A DNA stretch of 64,000 bases from Ruegeria sp. 6PALISEP08. GTDB lineage: Bacteria; Pseudomonadota; Alphaproteobacteria; Rhodobacterales; Rhodobacteraceae. Numbering within the stretch: position 1 is the stretch's first letter; each line of letters opens with the position of its first letter. Position numbers and translations under genes: made by a program. Below, piece after piece: positions 35,108 to 43,292 of this stretch. The stretch covers positions 1 to 64,000 of the forward strand of contig NZ_LGXZ01000009.1 in the NCBI RefSeq assembly GCF_001238295.1, written 5' to 3'. Under the pieces are notes generated by a model, which was not told the DNA's origin, did not search any database, and worked only from the letters and a program-made list of their open reading frames with translations.

Positions 35108-36265
35108 TCAGACGTCGAGCGAGCGCGCGATCAGTTCTTTCATGACCTCATTGGTGCCGCCATAGATCATCTGCACCCGCGCATCCGCATAAAGACGTGC
35201 AATCGAATATTCCATCATGAAGCCATAACCGCCGAACAGTTGCAGGCATTCATGCATGATCTCGTTCTGCACCTCTGATCCCCAGTATTTCGCCATCGAG
35301 GCGGTGGCCGCGTCCAGCTCTCCTGCTTCCAGCCTGCCGATACAATCGTTGATGAAGCTACGCAGAACCTCGGCCTTGGTCTTGCATTCCGCCAGTTTGA
35401 ACCGGGTGTTCTGGAAGTCCATCACCCGCTGACCGAAAGCTTTGCGTTCCTGCACGTATTTGACTGTTTCAGCGATGGCGAAATCAATCGCGCCCAGCGC
35501 CATAATCGCGATGTTCAGCCGTTCCCACGGCAGTTGTTTCATAAGCTGGTAGAAGCCCTGCCCTTCTTCGGCCCCCAACAGGTTCGTCATCGGCACTTTG
35601 ACGTCTTCAAAAAACAGCTCGGCTGTGTCGTTGCCCTTCATACCCAGTTTTTTAAGGTTTCGTCCCCGTCGGAAGCCGTCGGCCCCTTCGGTTTCAACCA
35701 CGATCAAGGACACACCACGCGCGCCTTCGGACTTGTCGGTCTTGGCTGCCACGATGATCAGATCCGCGGTCTGCCCATTCGTGATGAAGATTTTCGAACC
35801 GTTCAGACGGTAGGAATTGCCGTCTTTCTCGGCCGTCGTCCGCACAGCCTGTACATCTGATCCGGTGCTGGGTTCCGTCATCGCCAGCGCAGCGACCATC
35901 TCGCCCGAGGCAAGTTTGGGCAGCCATTTCTGCTTTTGGTCCTCGCTGCCATAGGCGGTGAGGTAGTGCGTCACGATCGACTGAATGCCATATCCCCAAC
36001 CAGCATCACCGCGCGCGCCCTGTTCATAGGCGGTGATCGCATCGAACCCCATACCGCCACCGACACCTCCGTATTCTTCAGGGATTGCCCCTGCCATCAG
36101 ACCAGTTTCGCCTGCTTTGCGCCAGAAGTCGCGATCCACGACGCCCTTTTCGACCCAGGTTTCGATATTGGGCGACAGTTCGTCATCCATGAACCGGCCC
36201 ACCATGTCGGCAAACATGCGGTGTTCGTCGGTGACCCACGCGGCGGTGGAAGTGAAAAGTGGCAT
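35108..36265 (-). CDS. Acyl-CoA dehydrogenase
   Basis: A 385-residue flavoprotein of the ACAD family, full length. It shows AMTEPSTGSDV and FITNGQTAD in the middle beta domain, QLFGGYGFMMEY in the C-terminal helices and IYGGTNEVMKE with the catalytic Glu. It introduces an alpha-beta double bond into an acyl-CoA. The start at 36265 opens with PLFTSTAAWVTDEHRMF. The chain-length preference is unclear. A TetR gene lies about 140 bases upstream on the same strand, with a hairpin between them. Confidence 0.92.
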   Translation of the reverse strand: MPLFTSTAAWVTDEHRMFADMVGRFMDDELSPNIETWVEKGVVDRDFWRKAGETGLMAGAIPEEYGGVGGGMGFDAITAYEQGARGDAGWGYGIQSIVTHYLTAYGSEDQKQKWLPKLASGEMVAALAMTEPSTGSDVQAVRTTAEKDGNSYRLNGSKIFITNGQTADLIIVAAKTDKSEGARGVSLIVVETEGADGFRRGRNLKKLGMKGNDTAELFFEDVKVPMTNLLGAEEGQGFYQLMKQLPWERLNIAIMALGAIDFAIAETVKYVQERKAFGQRVMDFQNTRFKLAECKTKAEVLRSFINDCIGRLEAGELDAATASMAKYWGSEVQNEIMHECLQLFGGYGFMMEYSIARLYADARVQMIYGGTNEVMKELIARSLDV

Positions 36266-36386
36266 CGAACGCTCTCCAGTCAGTCTTTACGCAAAGCCTA
36301 GCGCTCCGCCCGATTCACGCCAATGCATGTGACGCCGCGTCCTGCAATGAAACAACGCAACGTTCCTTACCCGCGGATATAATAAG

Positions 36387-36408
36387 AACCTGTTTGCTTA
36401 AGCAGGTT
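36387..36408 (-). terminator. Hairpin at the end of the TetR gene
   Basis: AACCTG and CAGGTT pair around a 10-nt loop that includes the last base of the TetR stop codon. It lies between the TetR and acyl-CoA dehydrogenase genes on the minus strand and may separate their transcripts. Confidence 0.4.
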
Positions 36409-36971
36409 TAGCCCAACGCCGTGGCCAGCAGGTTTTTCGCCGCATCCTTGGCGTCTTGCGCCGGATCGCAGTTTTGAAGCAGAACGGCAGAAACAATTGC
36501 CCCCTCCTGCAAAAGCACGATCTGACAGGCCAATTTCTGAGGATCACGCGCACCTGCCTGCTCTGCGACTGCCGTGAAATGGTCTAGAAGCAGTTGCTTA
36601 TGCTCGGCTGCCTGCACATGGATAGGGTGATCCCGGTCTTGGAATTCAGCGCCTGCTTTGATGAACATGCAACCCCGGAATTCATCTTCTTCGAACCATT
36701 CTTTCAGGGCATCAAAACTGACCAGGATTTGCTCGGCCGGTGTCTCTGCCATCTCATTGATACGTTTGAAGAACCATTCACGGAAGTTTTCGTCCCGCAG
36801 ACGCAGTGCTGCGAGGATCAATTCCTCCTTGGTGCGGAAATGCTTGTACATCGACGTTTTGGACACACCCGTTTCCACCACCAGCTTATCCATGCCAGTC
36901 GCGTGAAACCCATCGCGGTAAAAGACCTTTAGGGCCTTGCTCACCAGTTCGTCCCGTTTGTTTGGGCGCAT
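36408..36971 (-). CDS. TetR-family transcriptional repressor
   Basis: A 187-residue TetR/AcrR regulator with helix-turn-helix GMDKLVVETGVSKTSMYKHF in the first 50 residues and a C-terminal ligand domain with two Cys. Start MRPNKRDELV at 36971. A palindromic site lies 15 bases upstream of its start, and two related sites lie before the divergent genes at 37180 on. This suggests autorepression plus repression of the DUF1348/PNPOx unit. The inducer is unknown. Confidence 0.88.
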   Translation of the reverse strand: MRPNKRDELVSKALKVFYRDGFHATGMDKLVVETGVSKTSMYKHFRTKEELILAALRLRDENFREWFFKRINEMAETPAEQILVSFDALKEWFEEDEFRGCMFIKAGAEFQDRDHPIHVQAAEHKQLLLDHFTAVAEQAGARDPQKLACQIVLLQEGAIVSAVLLQNCDPAQDAKDAAKNLLATALG

Positions 36972-36986
36972 GATTCGGCTCCTTAG

Positions 36987-37002
36987 TGTACCGTTCAGTA
37001 CA
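36987..37002. promoter_or_regulatory. TetR operator-like site A
   Basis: TGTAC and GTACA arms around 6 nt, just upstream of the TetR start. The ACCG..C.GTACA core matches 11 of 13 bases of site C at 37147-37164. Confidence 0.6.
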
Positions 37003-37115
37003 TATTAGCCCGAAACACGAAGTACAATAACAACAGGTCAAGCCTTTGATTTTATTAAGCTTAATTAGAGTCAAAAATCTCACACTGATATTTTTTTAAA
37101 CTTGCCCTTGCAAAA

Positions 37116-37133
37116 GTTAACAGATCGGTACAC
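37116..37133. promoter_or_regulatory. TetR operator-like site B
   Basis: GTTAACAGATCGGTACAC. Its core ACAGATCGGT is the exact reverse complement of the core of site C. It lies 47 bases before the 27-codon frame at 37180. Confidence 0.65.
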
Positions 37134-37146
37134 TTTGAACTCAGAA

Positions 37147-37164
37147 GTTAACCGATCTGTACAC
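37147..37164. promoter_or_regulatory. TetR operator-like site C
   Basis: GTTAACCGATCTGTACAC, 16 of 18 bases identical to site B and placed 31 bases downstream of it (about three helical turns), ending 15 bases before the ATG at 37180. Confidence 0.65.
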
Positions 37165-37179
37165 CAAAGGACCTGACCG

Positions 37180-37263
37180 ATGAAACGTCGCGCTAGTATT
37201 TTCCCACCTCAGTACGTTCCGTTCCTTCTGACCATGGCCCTTCTGGCCGCCTCACTCACCTGA
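37180..37263 (+). CDS. Small 27-residue hydrophobic peptide
   Basis: A 27-codon frame beginning [15 protein letters not shown] and continuing into a short hydrophobic stretch. A good ribosome binding site (AAAGGACC) lies 8 bases before its ATG. It sits directly after two operator-like sites and before the DUF1348 gene (14-base gap). The first residues recall the start of DUF2798 membrane proteins, so it may be the stump of such a gene or a short membrane peptide or leader. Confidence 0.45.
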   Translation: MKRRASIFPPQYVPFLLTMALLAASLT

Positions 37264-37277
37264 AAGATCTCTGCCCA

Positions 37278-37742
37278 ATGCCTCGTCCGCCTCTGCCCCC
37301 TTTCACGTTTGAAACCGCCACTCAGAAAATACGTATGGCTGAAAACGCCTGGAACAGTCGTGACCCTGATCGGGTGACGTCGGCCTACACCGATGACAGT
37401 CAATGGCGAAACCGGGTCGAGTTTCTGTCCGGTCACACCGACATCCACGCCTTTTTGACGCGCAAATGGCGGAAGGAACTGGACTATCGCCTGATCAAGG
37501 AACTCTGGGCTTTTGCGGAAAACCGCATTTCCGTGCGCTATGCTTATGAATGGCGAGACGACAGCGGCCAATGGTTCCGCTCCTATGGCAACGAGAACTG
37601 GGAATTTGCGGAAGACGGGCGCATGTCACACCGCCACGCTTCACTAAATGATCTGCCGATCACCGAGGATGACCGCCTGTTTCACTGGCCGCAGGGCGAA
37701 CGCCCCGAGGATCATCCCGGATTGTCAGATTTGGGTCTTTGA
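37278..37742 (+). CDS. DUF1348 / NTF2-like protein
   Basis: A 154-residue protein with the NTF2-like cone fold expected for DUF1348: [18 protein letters not shown] at the start, [32 protein letters not shown] and a C-terminal [10 protein letters not shown]. The family has no established enzymatic role but often lies with oxidoreductases and TetR regulators. Its stop overlaps no gene; 11 bases separate it from the PNPOx-type gene, so the two are one unit. Confidence 0.82.
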   Translation: MPRPPLPPFTFETATQKIRMAENAWNSRDPDRVTSAYTDDSQWRNRVEFLSGHTDIHAFLTRKWRKELDYRLIKELWAFAENRISVRYAYEWRDDSGQWFRSYGNENWEFAEDGRMSHRHASLNDLPITEDDRLFHWPQGERPEDHPGLSDLGL

Positions 37743-37753
37743 AAGGACATACC

Positions 37754-38374
37754 ATGCCCCGTGCATTTTCCGAACGCGCCTTCACCCCAGCCGTCCGCGC
37801 CCATCAAGAGCGGATGGGCTCGGCAAAAACCTATGCCAAGTTCATCGAAGATGGGCCACAGCAGGGCCATCTGATCGGTGAACCTGAGAAAGAGTTCATT
37901 CAGGCACGGGACGGGTTTTACCAATCCACAGTATCCGAAACCGGCTGGCCCTATGTGCAGTATCGCGGTGGGCCCGTAGGATTTTTGAAAGTGCTGGGGC
38001 CGCAGACCATCGGCTATGCGGATTTTTCAGGCAACAAGCAGTATATCTCGCGCGGGAATCTGGATGGCAATGATCGGATCGCGATGATCCTAATGGATTA
38101 CGCCAACCAGCGCCGCCTGAAGATCCTGGGACGTGTCGAGTTTACCGAAGGCGAAGCCGCCGCCGCCAGTTTGTATCCCGATGAGGCCGAGGCCCCGGCG
38201 GAACGGGCTGTCATAATCCGGGTCGAGGCGCTGGATTGGAACTGCCCGCGCCACATCACCCCGCGCTTCACCGAAGCCGAGCTGCGCCCCCATCTGAACA
38301 CGCTTGGACAGCAGCTGGCCCAGTTGCAGGCAGAGAATGAGCGGCTGAAGCAAGAGCTGGCCAAGTTCGGCTGA
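37754..38374 (+). CDS. Pyridoxamine 5'-phosphate oxidase-like flavoprotein
   Basis: A 206-residue split-barrel (FMN-binding) protein of the PNPOx-like superfamily. STVSETGWPYVQYRGGP lines the FMN site, followed by IGYADFSGNKQYIS and MDYANQRRLKILGRV. The last 30 residues (LNTLGQQLAQLQAENERLKQ) form a coiled coil. ATG 37754 with AAAGGACA was preferred over a start at 37739. The substrate is unknown. It is probably co-transcribed with the DUF1348 gene under the TetR sites. Confidence 0.82.
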   Translation: MPRAFSERAFTPAVRAHQERMGSAKTYAKFIEDGPQQGHLIGEPEKEFIQARDGFYQSTVSETGWPYVQYRGGPVGFLKVLGPQTIGYADFSGNKQYISRGNLDGNDRIAMILMDYANQRRLKILGRVEFTEGEAAAASLYPDEAEAPAERAVIIRVEALDWNCPRHITPRFTEAELRPHLNTLGQQLAQLQAENERLKQELAKFG

Positions 38375-38423
38375 CGCGGCTGGCGATGCCGGGATTTCGG
38401 CAAAAAGGAAAGGAATTTACGCG

Positions 38424-38582
38424 ATGGTACGTTCAGTCGTTCAACTCTCAGCAGCCTGTATTGCGGCGGCAGCCTTGATACTGCTGATCGTGATGCTTGG
38501 ATTTTTTGCCTCACCCAGCGCTGTGCGCACGTCTCCTTCCGTGTTCAGTACGATGCTGTTTGATCACTTGCAGCAGGAGTGA
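38424..38582 (+). CDS. Small 52-residue membrane protein
   Basis: A 52-codon frame with a strong ribosome binding site (AAAGGAAAGGA) 8 bases before the ATG. The product has one long hydrophobic helix (about residues 8-30, AACIAAAALILLIVMLGFF) followed by a polar tail. It lies 49 bases after the PNPOx-type gene and converges on a TetR gene. I do not recognise a family; good translation signals and a clean membrane segment support a real small protein. Confidence 0.5.
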   Translation: MVRSVVQLSAACIAAAALILLIVMLGFFASPSAVRTSPSVFSTMLFDHLQQE

Positions 38583-38589
38583 AGCGCAG

Positions 38590-39252
38590 TCAGCCCCGAC
38601 TGGTTTGGACCATCGCCGCGATTCCGGCGGCGCAGAACGCGACCAATGGCTCTAGGTCAGGCTGATCGCCACCCTGCGACAGCGCCTCGACCCGCCAGCC
38701 GCTGTTGAGATGCGCCAGCATGGCCGAGACAGAATACACCTGACCGCTAGCCAACACGGCAGGATCGACATCGGGATAAAGAGTCGCAATCTCGGCAATG
38801 AAACGTTGGGCCGTCGGATCGAAACACTCTGCTGCAATGTCGCTCCACCGTGGATCGACGGACACATGCGCGACCAGTCGGCCATAGGCCATCCATCCCG
38901 GTCCACCAGATTCAGCCAGTTCTACATAAGGGCGGATGAAGCTGTCCAGAATGCTGCGCAATGTCAGCGGTCCGTCGGCCCTGGCTTTGGTCAGCGCCTC
39001 GACTCGTAGCTGCGCCAATTCATCCGCGCGGCGGGCGACGGTTCGATAGAAAAGTTCCTCTTTTCCACCGCCGTGATGGTGCACAAGGCCGATCTGCACC
39101 CCGGCCAAAGCGGCGATATCGCGGATCGAGGCACCTTCGAATCCCCGTTCGGCAAAGACCAATTCCGCAGCATCCATGATCCGCGCGCGCGTCACCAAAG
39201 ACCGCTTGGAGGGCGCCCTTTGCCTTGGTTTTTCGATGTTTTTCAGACTCAT
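38590..39252 (-). CDS. TetR-family regulator of the FMO operon
   Basis: A 220-residue TetR regulator. The helix-turn-helix is GASIRDIAALAGVQIGLVHH, followed by a long C-terminal domain with RPYVELAES and WMAYGRLVAHV. A frame reaches 39261; the ATG at 39252 gives MSLKNIEKPRQRAPS. It is divergent from the FMO-transporter operon, with a TetR-type palindrome in the 65-base gap. It probably represses that operon until a substrate appears. Confidence 0.86.
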   Translation of the reverse strand: MSLKNIEKPRQRAPSKRSLVTRARIMDAAELVFAERGFEGASIRDIAALAGVQIGLVHHHGGGKEELFYRTVARRADELAQLRVEALTKARADGPLTLRSILDSFIRPYVELAESGGPGWMAYGRLVAHVSVDPRWSDIAAECFDPTAQRFIAEIATLYPDVDPAVLASGQVYSVSAMLAHLNSGWRVEALSQGGDQPDLEPLVAFCAAGIAAMVQTSRG

Positions 39253-39272
39253 GAATTTCATCTTGCCTTATT

Positions 39273-39288
39273 TTGGTCGATCGTTCAA
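39273..39288. promoter_or_regulatory. TetR operator-like palindrome
   Basis: TTGGTCGATCGTTCAA, with matching TTG/CAA ends and a central CGATCG, in the gap between the divergent TetR and FMO genes. Size and symmetry are typical of TetR operators. Confidence 0.55.
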
Positions 39289-39317
39289 GTTAAGCCTCGC
39301 GAGCTTTGGGAGGGTTC

Positions 39318-40634
39318 ATGACAGAAACGCGCGACGCATTCGCCTTGATCGGGGCGGGACCGATGGGATTGGCCGCAGCCAAGGTGCTGAAGGAACAGGG
39401 CATCGCATTTCAGGGGTTCGAGCTGCATTCGGACGTGGGCGGTCTGTGGGACATCGATGCCCCCAGATCAACCATGTATGAGACAGCGCATCTGATCTCG
39501 TCCAAGCGTATGACCGAGTTCGATGATTTCCCGATGGATCAGGCGGTGGCCGAGTACCCCTCGCACAGGGCGATGCGCGACTATTTTCGTGCATTTGCGG
39601 ATCATTTCGGATTGCGCAAGAACTACAGGTTCAACGCTGAAGTCACCCGGATCACACCACTGGGCAATCCGGGAGAAGGCTGGCGTATCAACTGGCGCGA
39701 TGCAGAGGGCGACCACCAGGCTGACTTCGCAGGGGTCATGATAGCAAACGGCACCCTGTCGGAACCGAACATGCCCAGCTTTCCCGGATCGTTCGACGGC
39801 GAGTTGATCCATGCCTCGCGGTATCGGTACCCCAGCCAATTCGACGGCAAACGCGTGTTGGTCGTGGGGGCGGGCAATTCCGGCTGTGACATCGCGGTAG
39901 ACGCCATCCATCACGCAAAACGCTGCGATCTGTCGATGCGCCGCGGATACTATTTCGTCCCGAAATACGTTTTTGGAAAACCCGCTGACACGATGGGTGG
40001 CAAGATCCGCCTGCCCATGTGGTTAAAACGCAAAGTGGACAGCCTGATCCTCAGCTGGTTTGTCGGTGACCCGCAGAAATACGGCTTTCCCAAACCGGAT
40101 TATCGGCTTTACGAAAGCCATCCGGTGGTGAATTCACTGGTGCTGTATCACGCGGGCCATGGTGATCTGCGCATTCGCCCCGATATCGAACGGCTGGAGG
40201 GTCACACCGTTCACTTCAAGGACGGCACCAGAGAAGACTATGACATGATCCTCGCCGCAACCGGATACAAGCTGCACTATCCGTTCATCGGCAAGGATCT
40301 CCTGAACTGGCGGGGCGATGCTCCGCATCTTTACCTGAACACCATACACCCCGAACGAGACGATCTGTTTGTGTTGGGCATGGTCGAGGCCACGGGTCTG
40401 GGCTGGCAAGGGAGGCACGAACAGGCCGAGATGGTGGCGCGCTATATCAAGGGTCTTCAAAACGGTTGCCCGGCGGCGGCCGATCTGAAAGCCGATAAAC
40501 AAAAAGACTACAAGCGCGCCACCGGAGGCATGAACTATATCGACCTGCCCCGCATGGCCTATTACGTCGACAAGGCCACCTACAGAAAGGCTGTCACTGG
40601 CTGGATTGAACGGCTGCGGAAAGCCGCCGTATGA
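39318..40634 (+). CDS. Flavin-containing monooxygenase (class B, FMO type)
   Basis: A 438-residue flavoprotein monooxygenase. The FAD motif GAGPMGLAAA is at about residue 12 and the NADPH motif GAGNSGCD at about 185, with the FMO identifying sequence FxGxxxHxxxY between them (FDGELIHASRY). The Tyr at the end points to the FMO branch rather than Baeyer-Villiger monooxygenases. It oxygenates soft nucleophiles or carbonyls. GGGAGGG precedes the ATG at 39318. The stop overlaps the transporter start by four bases. Confidence 0.88.
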   Translation: MTETRDAFALIGAGPMGLAAAKVLKEQGIAFQGFELHSDVGGLWDIDAPRSTMYETAHLISSKRMTEFDDFPMDQAVAEYPSHRAMRDYFRAFADHFGLRKNYRFNAEVTRITPLGNPGEGWRINWRDAEGDHQADFAGVMIANGTLSEPNMPSFPGSFDGELIHASRYRYPSQFDGKRVLVVGAGNSGCDIAVDAIHHAKRCDLSMRRGYYFVPKYVFGKPADTMGGKIRLPMWLKRKVDSLILSWFVGDPQKYGFPKPDYRLYESHPVVNSLVLYHAGHGDLRIRPDIERLEGHTVHFKDGTREDYDMILAATGYKLHYPFIGKDLLNWRGDAPHLYLNTIHPERDDLFVLGMVEATGLGWQGRHEQAEMVARYIKGLQNGCPAAADLKADKQKDYKRATGGMNYIDLPRMAYYVDKATYRKAVTGWIERLRKAAV

Positions 40635-41533
40635 GTGGTATCGACGAGATCACGCTGAATTTTAGCCCAGCGTCGCTGACCCTGTTAAACGCGATCCTGG
40701 CGATTGTGATGTTTTCAATCGCGATCGATTTGACGCCACGGGAATTTGATCGTCTGAGACGCGCGCCGAAACCGGTGATTGTCGGGCTGCTGTCTCAATT
40801 CGTCGTTCTGCCTGCGCTGACCTTTGCGCTGGTATGGGTCACGGAACCGCGTGCGTCTATTGCGCTGGGGCTGATCCTCGTGGCGGCTTGTCCGGGCGGA
40901 AATATCTCGAACTTCATCACGCATCGGGCCGGCGGCAATGCGGCGCTGTCCGTGTCGATGACCGCATTCGCCACCATCGGAGCGATTTTCATGACCCCCT
41001 TCAATATCGCGCTTTGGGGTGGGCTGTATCCGCCGACCCGCGCGATCCTGCAGCAGATACAGATCGACCCTGTGCAAATCGCCATTCTCGTTGGCCTGAT
41101 GCTGATCCTGCCGCTGGTTCTGGGCATCACACTGAATCAGCGTCGACCCGCCCTGACCGCCCGCCTGCGCGGGCCGCTGCAATACCTGTCGATGGGTATC
41201 TTTGCCGCCTTCATCCTGCTTGCCCTGGCCGCCAACTGGGGGTTCTTCCTCAGTTTTGCCGGGGCTGTTGCCGGGCTTGTGGTCCTTCACAACGCCTTGG
41301 CGCTGGGGGGCGGTTGGGTCGTGGCCACTCTGACCCGGCTGTCCCCCTTCGACCGTCGCGCGATCACCATCGAGACTGGCATTCAAAACTCAGGGCTTGG
41401 GTTGGTCTTGATCTTCGCCTTCTTCCACGGGCTGGGCGGCATGGCCGTTGTTGCCGCGTTCTGGGGCATCTGGCACGCGATTTCGGGCATTGCCCTGGCG
41501 TCGGTCATGGCCCGAACCGAGGCCGCGCGATGA
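40631..41533 (+). CDS. BASS-family transporter (bile acid:sodium symporter-like)
   Basis: A 300-residue inner-membrane protein with nine to ten membrane helices and the family's LVAACPGGNISNFITHRAGG motif plus ETGIQNSGLGL, which lines the sodium and substrate sites. Family substrates are organic anions such as bile acids, sterol sulfates, pyruvate or pantoate. Four-base overlaps with the FMO gene before and the epimerase gene after it show one operon, so it probably imports the operon's substrate. Confidence 0.88.
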   Translation: MSGIDEITLNFSPASLTLLNAILAIVMFSIAIDLTPREFDRLRRAPKPVIVGLLSQFVVLPALTFALVWVTEPRASIALGLILVAACPGGNISNFITHRAGGNAALSVSMTAFATIGAIFMTPFNIALWGGLYPPTRAILQQIQIDPVQIAILVGLMLILPLVLGITLNQRRPALTARLRGPLQYLSMGIFAAFILLALAANWGFFLSFAGAVAGLVVLHNALALGGGWVVATLTRLSPFDRRAITIETGIQNSGLGLVLIFAFFHGLGGMAVVAAFWGIWHAISGIALASVMARTEAAR

Positions 41534-42462
41534 CCCGTATTCTGATCACAGGCGCCGCCGGTATGGTCGGGCAAGCACTACTGCCCGAACTTGAGGGACA
41601 TGAGGTCTTTGCCACCGACCTCAAACGCCCGGAGACGCTGCCGGAACACGTCGCCTTTCTGCCCATGGACGTGACAAGTGACGCGCCTGCTCGCGTGATT
41701 ACCAAGGTGAAGCCGGATGTCATCGTGCATCTGGCTTCTATCGTGACGCCCCCGCCCAAGATGGGACGCGCGGCAGCATACGCTGTTGACGTCGAAGGGA
41801 CCCGCAAGGTGGTGAACGCGGCCATCGCTAACGGGGTGCGCCGGTTGGTGGTCACATCGTCCGGCGCTGCTTATGGGTATCACGCGGACAACCGTGTTCC
41901 GCTGCGCGAGAGTGACCCGCTGCGGGGCAATCCCGAATTCCCCTATTCAGATCACAAACGACAGGTCGAGGAAGCGCTGGCCGAAGCCCGTAGAGCTGCC
42001 CCTGATCTTGAACAGGTCGTTCTGCGCGTAGGAACGGTTCTGGGGGCTGGAACCGAAAACCAGATCACCGCCCTGTTTCACAAACCTCGACTGCTGGCGG
42101 TGACCGGCAGCGAAAGTCCTTTTGTGTTTATCTGGACGCACGACTTGGCACGTATACTGCGGCGCGCTGTCACGGACGGGCCACCAGGTATCTTCAACGT
42201 CGCCGGCGACGGCGCGATGGGTGTCACCGATCTGGCCCGCGCCATGGGGAAGCCGGTTCTGCGTCTGCCCGCCTGGGCACTAAAAGCGGCTTTGGCCGCC
42301 GCGCGTCCGCTGGGCCTGTCACGCTATGGGCCGGAACAAGTGCGGTTCCTGCAATATCGGCCGGTTCTGGACAACTCAGCCCTCAAATCAGAATTCGGCT
42401 ACACACCCGAAAAAACCAGCGCCGAGGTGTTCGCGCTTTGGCAAAAGCAGGCCGGACTATGA
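41530..42462 (+). CDS. NAD-dependent epimerase / hydroxysteroid dehydrogenase-like
   Basis: A 310-residue extended SDR with ILITGAAGMVG at the N-terminus, VIVHLASIV, VTSSGAAYG and a YSDHK form of the catalytic YxxxK. The ATG at 41530 overlaps the transporter stop (ATGA); a longer frame upstream runs through the transporter gene in another frame and is not real. The family covers sugar epimerases and 3-beta-hydroxysteroid dehydrogenases; the operon with an FMO and an organic-anion transporter favours an alcohol or sterol-like substrate. Confidence 0.84.
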   Translation: MTRILITGAAGMVGQALLPELEGHEVFATDLKRPETLPEHVAFLPMDVTSDAPARVITKVKPDVIVHLASIVTPPPKMGRAAAYAVDVEGTRKVVNAAIANGVRRLVVTSSGAAYGYHADNRVPLRESDPLRGNPEFPYSDHKRQVEEALAEARRAAPDLEQVVLRVGTVLGAGTENQITALFHKPRLLAVTGSESPFVFIWTHDLARILRRAVTDGPPGIFNVAGDGAMGVTDLARAMGKPVLRLPAWALKAALAAARPLGLSRYGPEQVRFLQYRPVLDNSALKSEFGYTPEKTSAEVFALWQKQAGL

Positions 42463-43223
42463 AAACCGCTGTCATATCAGGCGGGGCGGGTGGTTTGGGG
42501 CAAGCCCTGAGCCGCGCTCTGCAAGTCCGCGGTTGGCGCGTCGTGTTGCTGGACCTTGATGTTTCGGGCCTGGTCTCCGGGCCGACCCAGCTGCCAATCG
42601 CCTGCGATCTGACAGATCCCGAACAGCTTGCCAGTGCAACGCAAAAGGCCGTCAGATCCAGCGACAGCATAGATCTGGTCATCTACAACGCCGGGGTTAC
42701 GCAAATTCGAGGGTTTGATCAGTCTGACGCCGCCAGTCACCGAATGGTGTTCGACATCAACTATTTTGCAGCCGTTGAAATGGCCCGCGCGTTATTGCAA
42801 CCGGTCCGCGCATCAAAAGGGATACACTTGGCGATCTCGTCCGTGGCCGGGTTCGCACCGCTTTATCACCGGACGGCATATGCTGCCTCGAAACACGCGC
42901 TCGAAGGGTTTTTCAAGTCGCTCCGCTCCGAAGAGGCACCTCATGGCGTTCAGGTTCAGATTGCAGCGCCGTCTTTTGTGGCCACCAACCCCGGCAACGC
43001 GCAAGAACAGGCGGATGGCACTGCGCGACCCGGATCGGCAAAGGACGGATTGGACGAGATGAGCCCTGATGCAGCCGCTGAAACGATCCTGCGCGGGTTG
43101 GACAAATCGCAGCCCATGATACCGGTTGGCCGTGTGGCGCGTATATCATGGTGGCTGAATCGCCTGTCGCCGCGCCTCTATCAGCGAATGATGGAGCGAA
43201 ACATGCGCGGGTCCGACAAATAG
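42459..43223 (+). CDS. Classical short-chain dehydrogenase
   Basis: A 254-residue SDR with SGGAGGLGQAL, IYNAGVT, the active-site Ser in LAISSVAGF and YAASK. The C-terminal tail has RISWWLNRLSPRLYQRMM, suggesting membrane association. It is last in the FMO - BASS - epimerase - SDR operon, starting inside the preceding stop codon region (ATGA). It probably oxidises or reduces a hydroxyl or keto group on the same substrate. Confidence 0.87.
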   Translation: MKTAVISGGAGGLGQALSRALQVRGWRVVLLDLDVSGLVSGPTQLPIACDLTDPEQLASATQKAVRSSDSIDLVIYNAGVTQIRGFDQSDAASHRMVFDINYFAAVEMARALLQPVRASKGIHLAISSVAGFAPLYHRTAYAASKHALEGFFKSLRSEEAPHGVQVQIAAPSFVATNPGNAQEQADGTARPGSAKDGLDEMSPDAAAETILRGLDKSQPMIPVGRVARISWWLNRLSPRLYQRMMERNMRGSDK

Positions 43224-43240
43224 AAAATTGCCATAGACCC

Positions 43241-43264
43241 TTGACCTTCCCGTCACTGGAACCC
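43241..43264 (+). promoter_or_regulatory. CueR-type operator/promoter for copA
   Basis: TTGACC (-35) is followed by an ACCTTCC - N7 - GGAACCC dyad, close to the CueR consensus ACCTTCC-N7-GGAAGGT. The operator lies in the spacer as in MerR-family promoters; the -10 is weak. The cueR gene lies at the end of the same operon. Confidence 0.7.
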
Positions 43265-43292
43265 CCATTTGGAGGGCAAAGAAACCTGCGGG

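Noticed and set aside
39318-40634. Baeyer-Villiger monooxygenase as the identity of the flavoprotein
   Set aside because: The identifying motif ends in Tyr (FxGxxxHxxxY), which fits FMO-type enzymes rather than the Trp or Pro of typical BVMOs.
40834-41529. Upstream extension of the epimerase frame
   Set aside because: This part overlaps the transporter gene in another frame and reads as low-complexity Arg/Pro/His; the real start is the ATGA overlap at 41530.
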